Source: Pyronema omphalodes
Lineage: Eukaryota; Ascomycota; Pezizomycetes; Pezizales; Pyronemataceae
DNA: 64,000 bases
Assembly (NCBI GenBank): GCA_024516155.1
Contig: JAJJXM010000042.1
Span: forward strand, 248,001-312,000
Direction: 5' to 3'
Both the position numbers and the translations under genes were made by a program. Shown here piece by piece: positions 59,976 through 64,000 of the stretch. Under the pieces are notes generated by a model, which worked only from the letters and a program-made list of their open reading frames with translations, did not search any database and was not told where the DNA came from. Numbering within the stretch: the first letter of the stretch is position 1; each line of letters begins with the position of its first letter.

Positions 59976-61325
59976 CAGATCTCCCAGTCGTACAAACCAG
60001 TTCAACATGACGACCAAAACGGACTGTACGGACTGTTAGAATATGAGAACTGTACGGCGACCCAGTTCAGTTTACTGTCAGTAATACAAACTGGTTAAAC
60101 TGCGAAAACCAGTCAACGGAATGCAAAGCTTGGTAAACCAGGTGAACTGTTGAAAACTGCGAAAACTGGTTTGTGCAGGGGAACTGGTTTATGAAGGGGC
60201 AAAAATTTTATTCAGTACATGTAAAACAAAATTCCACATCAATTTGGTCCCCAGAAATCACAACTGCCGTCGACGATTGAAGCTTTTGAGCCCCTCAATC
60301 ACCTCTAAAGTCTCGGCCTGCATCGAATGACGGTCCGATGTCATGATCCGCTTGCACTCTGAAAATAACCGCTCTGGCTCAGCGCTCATGGCGGGAATAG
60401 ACTGCACGTCGATAGCCATTTTGCACAGCCTGGGAAACCTGGCTCGCTGCCGCGGCTCACACCACCACTCAATGGCAGAAGGACCATCTTCAAGTGCCGC
60501 CTCCAGCCCCAGCGCACAGTAATCAACATACTCATCCAGTTGCCCACCTGCCACCGGTGCAGGCGCACCCGATAACCAAAGGTCCAGGTCTGTTAAGTCA
60601 TCATTCACTGCTGCTTCATCACCATCAGTATCCCTGCCACTTGCACTATTAGAGGCTGCTACTCCTTTGTATTCCCGGAGCCACATCCTCTCAACTGCCA
60701 TCTGAGCAGGAGCAATCCGCTCAGGCCTCCAGCGAAGGTGAAAATACTGCTACTTGCGCTTAGGGTACAGAACGACCGCGGCAACGTAAACTGGTGGACG
60801 ATCAATCAGACTAAAGTATTTGTCTAACGACACCTACCCGCATTTGACCATGGCGGCTAGGGCCAAGTTATTGTTAGCTGTGGTGAGATTGATGGTAGTA
60901 AATCGTTGGAGAAAGATCGCCGTGTGAGGCAGGGTTGCGTTCTGTGGGTCCACAGAGGGCAGTCCAGGCGAGATATATAGGAGGGTTCAGGCAAACAGAG
61001 GTGAGTTCAAACGGAGTCCGGTACATCGTTTGCACTGATTTGGCTGTTTATTCCTCTATGCATGGGTTTGTCTGTTTATTCTTCTGTGAATTAGTCAACG
61101 AGGTGGTTAAACTGGTTTGTATCTGACAACCAGTAAACTGTTTACCGAGTCAGTTCAATCAGTTCAATCAGTGCACTGTGGTTCCCTGGTTCTATGGAAC
61201 CCTCAAAACTGAACCAACTGCGTATCCGAGACACGAAAACTGCACCAACTAACTGTGAATTATCAGTTCAGTTTACCTGGTTTACGATTTTACCCGGTAA
61301 ACTGGCTATACGGTTGGGAGGTCTG
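59976..61325 (-). mobile_element. hAT transposon deletion derivative (element 2)
   Basis: A 1350-bp element flanked by a perfect 8-bp duplication GTCTAGAT (59968-59975 and 61326-61333). Ends are CAGATCTCCCAGTCGTAC at the left and, reverse complemented, CAGACCTCCCAACCGTAT at the right, an imperfect inverted repeat of about 24 bases. Only the C-terminal part of the transposase remains inside. It is the same family as element 1 (38933-39621) and the fragment at 62704-62783. Confidence 0.9.
60258..60838 (-). pseudogene. hAT transposase C-terminal remnant
   Basis: Reads LDKYFSLIDRPPVYVAAVVLYP, KRK, a TAG in place of an expected Trp, then QYFHLRWRPERIAPAQ, MAVERMW and on to the hAT dimerisation domain: ARFPRLCKMAIDVQSIPAMS, AEPERLFSECKRIM and EVIEGLKSF, with stop at 60258. 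From ATG at 60701 an uninterrupted 147-residue frame remains. The catalytic N-terminal region is deleted (junction near 60838), so this copy cannot make an active transposase. Confidence 0.8.
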
Positions 61326-61629
61326 GTCTAGATCGCCTATTTAACAACCGGTTCTTTTTAACCGAACCGTTAAATGACCCATAATTGTAGCGTGAAATAG
61401 TATCGTCCGGCCGCAATTCACTAGATCCGTCACTTATCATCACTCGATCGTCAAGCTTATCATAATCATCAGTGTTTTTGCAAAAAACCGTAATTCTCAA
61501 GTAGCATTATAAATCAGATACCAGCAACACAAAAATAAAACCAAAAAGCAAGAAAACAAAAAAACAATATCCACCGTCCGTCCTAAAACTTGCGTAGCCC
61601 AGCTTGGCCTCCATGATTCCGTTGAAGAA

Positions 61630-61854
61630 CTACACCACTTCATCTTTTCCGATAGAGCAAATTTCCTGGTCAATCTTATGCTCATCCTGGTTTTCGATCA
61701 GGTTGTTCTGGTCAACCGGGGAAATTCCCAGCTGGTTATCCTTGGAAAAAATACCGGTTGCCTTAATGGGTTTACGAGGCCGAATACCGCATTTGCCACA
61801 GATCATGCCGCCATCGTTGACGTGGCCGCAGTTGCCGCACTTCCATTTACCCAT
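61630..61854 (-). CDS. Small RanBP2/NZF-like zinc-finger protein, copy 2
   Basis: A 74-residue frame from ATG at 61854, with the same finger as copy 1 (W-x-C-x2-C-x3-N-x5-C-x2-C) and the same basic IRPRKPIK segment and CSIGKDEVV end. The middle reads ATGIFSKDNQLGISPVDQ, like copy 3 and unlike copy 1. No disabling change is visible, so it may be expressed. Promoter similarity includes the TATA box at 62006-62000. Confidence 0.72.
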   Translation of the reverse strand: MGKWKCGNCGHVNDGGMICGKCGIRPRKPIKATGIFSKDNQLGISPVDQNNLIENQDEHKIDQEICSIGKDEVV

Positions 61855-61999
61855 GATTGAAAGATAGAAGTTGAGCTTGCTTGGTTTGTTTGTTGCTGAG
61901 AATAATTTGTAAGTAGGCTGGTGTGTGGTGTATTATGTGATAGTATTGTAGTGTGTGGTGTGAGCATAGAGAATGATAGTGGACGGAAGATGGGGTGGT

Positions 62000-62006
62000 T
62001 TTTATA
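62000..62006 (-). promoter_or_regulatory. TATA box of zinc-finger gene copy 2
   Basis: TATAAAA on the minus strand within GGATCATTCACTATAAAA, identical to copies 1 and 3; about 145 bases before the ATG. Confidence 0.7.
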
Positions 62007-62255
62007 GTGAATGATCCTCTAATGTTATCCCTATTTCTTTGATTGAAATTTGATGCAAGATGAATTGAAGGCATGGGAAGTGATCACGTGTAGATAGTAA
62101 GGTGCTGTGTTCATTCAGGCATAGGGCTCAGCAATACAACATGGAACCCAGAGACGTCAACAGATTGTCCTAGACAAAGAACTCTCATAGATTATGGCGA
62201 ACAATAAATCATTTCAACTTATCTCCATTATTCTTTCTCTTTTCAAGCTCTCTAA

Positions 62256-62666
62256 CTAAAATATCAGCCTCGGAAATCGAACATTGAGGATACCATACAT
62301 CATGTCGCCCAGTGAATTAGTCAATTTCAAACTTATCACATCAACCCACACCGCAATACGCATGTATTCAAGATTCTCAACCTGCCAAACCACACTAATA
62401 ACCAATTCAGCCACCCTGAAAGAAATTCCGAAAACCTTCAATGAAATCACCACCAGCGAGAGAACACATGTAAACACCATACTTCAAAACCCACGGAAAC
62501 ATAGCCCCAAAAATCTCGCCGCATATTCCACAGTCTGCTCTTGATACTCCAGATTACTAAGTGCTTCCCCACCCACATCATCCACTGATTCAACGCTCCA
62601 TGCATTTCTTCCCCCAGAAATTCATCGCCTTACACGCCTGGTGAACGCAGAGAGAGAAGTCGTTAC
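62256..62666 (-). pseudogene. Decayed frame of the cassette (copy 2)
   Basis: The counterpart of the frame at 36063-36480. A one-base deletion relative to copy 1 (the A of GATATGG) puts a TGA just before ATG 62480. From there 74 codons remain open (SLVVISLKVFGISFRVAE, then NLEYMRIAVWVD and FPRLIF), with TGG where copy 1 has TGA twice. Confidence 0.5.
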
Positions 62667-62703
62667 CTGGATGGAAGAGGTTGAATACATTCCAATATAT
62701 TCC

Positions 62704-62783
62704 CGCATGCACTGGTCCTCAATGCTTTTAAACTGGTTTGTATTTACCGAGTCCATTTAGTCGGTGAACTGCAGTTACCCGGT
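62704..62783 (-). mobile_element. hAT fragment (element 3)
   Basis: About 80 bases similar to the subterminal region of element 1 read in reverse: GCATGCACTGGT, TTAAACTGGTTT, TATTTACCGA, ACTGCAGTTACC. Similarity stops abruptly after ACCCGGTT. It abuts the 5' side of cassette copy 2. Confidence 0.6.
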
Positions 62784-63109
62784 TACATGGACTGAACTAA
62801 CTGACAAAAAAAAACATAATATACCGAAAACAAGGTTTCATGCCCTTCTTGCCTATGAAAATAAGTCAAAAAAACTTTATTCTCGGTCGAAGCAAACGCA
62901 CCCTAACATTTCCAGAAGTACTAGACTTACTAGAGCCAATCAAAGCATTTCAAACACCGCGCATATCACGACAGAATATATACAACCAAGCTGATTGATT
63001 GATATTAGATTTATTTCCTTCGTGATTATGGTATTCGATTCCGACTTCTTACCTGCGCCTGAGATTGATAGAAGCGTAGTATTTGTGGGAAAGAGAGTAG
63101 ACAAAAGCT
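62784..63109. other. Spacer between cassette copies, nothing recognised
   Basis: AT-rich. Frames at 62764-62994 (+) and 62940-63182 (-) have no recognisable features. Confidence 0.45.
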
Positions 63110-63426
63110 TAAAAAAGTTTACATCTTTGAATATGTACCTATTGGTGATGCTAGGGATAGTATCATCCGCCGTCCGGTCCACAGTTCACTAGGCGGTCAT
63201 CGAGCATCACTCGGTCACCACGCTTATCATGCATAATCATCAGTGTTTTTGTGAAAAATCGTAACTCTTAAATCGCATTATGAATTAAAAAGTAGTAACA
63301 CAAAATCAGAAACCAGCAACACAAAAAATAAAAAATAAAAACAAAACAAGAAACAAAAAAACAGTATCCACCGTCCGTCCTAAAACTTGCATAGCCCAGC
63401 TTGGCCTCCATGATTCCGTTGAAGAA

Positions 63427-63651
63427 CTAAACCACCTCATCTTTTCCAACAGAGCAAACTTCCTGTTCGATCTTGTTTCCATTCTCGTTTTCGGTTAGGT
63501 TGTTCTGGTCAACCGGGGAAATTCCCAGCTGGTTATCCTTGGAAAAAATACCGGTTGCCTTAATGGGTTTACGCGGCCGAATGCCGCATTTGCCACAGAT
63601 CATGCCGCCATCGTTGACGTGGCCGCAGTTGCCGCACTTCCATTTACCCAT
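63427..63651 (-). CDS. Small RanBP2/NZF-like zinc-finger protein, copy 3
   Basis: A 74-residue frame from ATG at 63651. The frame is open further upstream to 63864, but that part is promoter sequence (it contains the TATA box), so the inner ATG is chosen by comparison with copies 1 and 2. The finger is identical to the others. Changes are confined to the tail (LTENENGNKIEQEVCSVG), several of them conservative, which suggests protein-level constraint. Confidence 0.72.
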   Translation of the reverse strand: MGKWKCGNCGHVNDGGMICGKCGIRPRKPIKATGIFSKDNQLGISPVDQNNLTENENGNKIEQEVCSVGKDEVV

Positions 63652-63789
63652 GATTGAAAGATAGAAGTTGAGGTTGTTTAGTATGTTTGTTGTTGAAGAT
63701 AATTTGCAGGTAGGCTGGTGTATTATGTGATAGTATTGTAGTGTGTGGTGTGAGCATAGAGAATGATAATGGATGGAATATGGGGTGGG

Positions 63790-63796
63790 TTTTATA
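63790..63796 (-). promoter_or_regulatory. TATA box of zinc-finger gene copy 3
   Basis: TATAAAA on the minus strand in the same conserved context as copies 1 and 2, about 140 bases before the ATG. Confidence 0.7.
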
Positions 63797-64000
63797 GTGA
63801 ATGATCCTCCAATGGCATTCCTATTGCTTTGATTGAAATTTGATGCAAGATGAATTGAAGGCATGGGAAGTGGTCAAGTGTAGACAGACAGGTGCTGTGT
63901 TCATTCAAGCATAGGGCTCAGGAATACAACATGGAGCCCAAAGACATCAATAGATTGTCCTTGGAAAAGAGCTTTCATAGACTATGGCAAACACTCATTC

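Larger units (their letters stand above)
61390..62670 (-). repeat. Zinc-finger cassette, copy 2
   Basis: Same block as copy 1 in reverse orientation. Its 3' side meets hAT element 2 within about 65 bases and its 5' side meets a hAT fragment at 62704-62783. It contains the 74-residue gene, its promoter and the decayed neighbour. Confidence 0.75.
63110..64000 (-). repeat. Zinc-finger cassette, copy 3 (cut by window end)
   Basis: Same block as copies 1 and 2, in tandem orientation with copy 2. The 3' flank carries AACACTGATGATTATG (reverse complement near 63228-63243). The promoter part continues to the window end, so the decayed neighbour, if present, lies outside. Confidence 0.75.

Noticed and set aside
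63652..63864. Longer start for zinc-finger copy 3
   Set aside because: The extra part covers the TATA box and leader conserved in all copies; copies 1 and 2 have stops there.

Overview
The window is nuclear DNA of a filamentous ascomycete. Genes are split by short introns (46-135 nt) with GT...AG ends and CTAAC/CTGAC-like branch points. The protein set is fungal: SAP18, a double-BTB protein, a PrpF-like isomerase, a DUF2235 hydrolase, an acetamidase-type amidase and a hexose transporter. Both tRNA-Leu genes carry introns. Protein flavour suggests Leotiomycetes (Botrytis/Sclerotinia relatives), but that is an impression, not a search result. Sixteen protein-coding genes are supported, with long gene-poor spacers between them.

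Layout. 0.2-0.5 kb: 3' end of a complex I B15/NDUFB4-like gene (+). 1.4-2.0 kb: SAP18 (-). 2.9-5.1 kb: BTB protein (+). 5.1-12.7 kb: spacer with a degenerate ~230-bp tandem array (6.4-7.9 kb). 12.7-14.7 kb: OSGIN-like flavoprotein (+) ending in a CaaX-like tail. 14.7-21.8 kb: spacer with one small proline-rich ORF under a clear TATA promoter. 21.8-25.1 kb (-): membrane/coiled-coil protein, tRNA-Leu(AAG), PrpF-like protein. 27.9-30.7 kb: eight-exon DUF2235 protein (+). 34.4-35.2 kb: small unknown protein (+). 36-37.4 kb: first copy of a zinc-finger cassette. 38.3-39.9 kb: foldback element, truncated retroposon, hAT relic and tRNA-Leu(TAG). 41.8-44.8 kb: 997-aa repeat-rich secreted protein (+). 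45.3-48.6 kb: divergent pair, HhH protein (-) and amidase (+). 50.7-53.0 kb: basic disordered protein (+). 53-56.6 kb: minisatellites. 56.6-58.5 kb: hexose transporter (-). 58.6-64 kb: accessory tail with a retroposon fragment, a hAT deletion derivative and two more zinc-finger cassettes (-).

The genes do not form a pathway; most are unrelated housekeeping or metabolic loci. Accessory features are the better targets: a three-copy cassette (74-aa zinc-finger gene with conserved TATA promoter plus a decaying neighbour) of which one copy lies between two pieces of the same hAT family; hAT insertions with perfect 8-bp target duplications; short retroposon fragments with 13-15 bp duplications; the 230-bp array; and poly-C tracts just upstream of TATA boxes.
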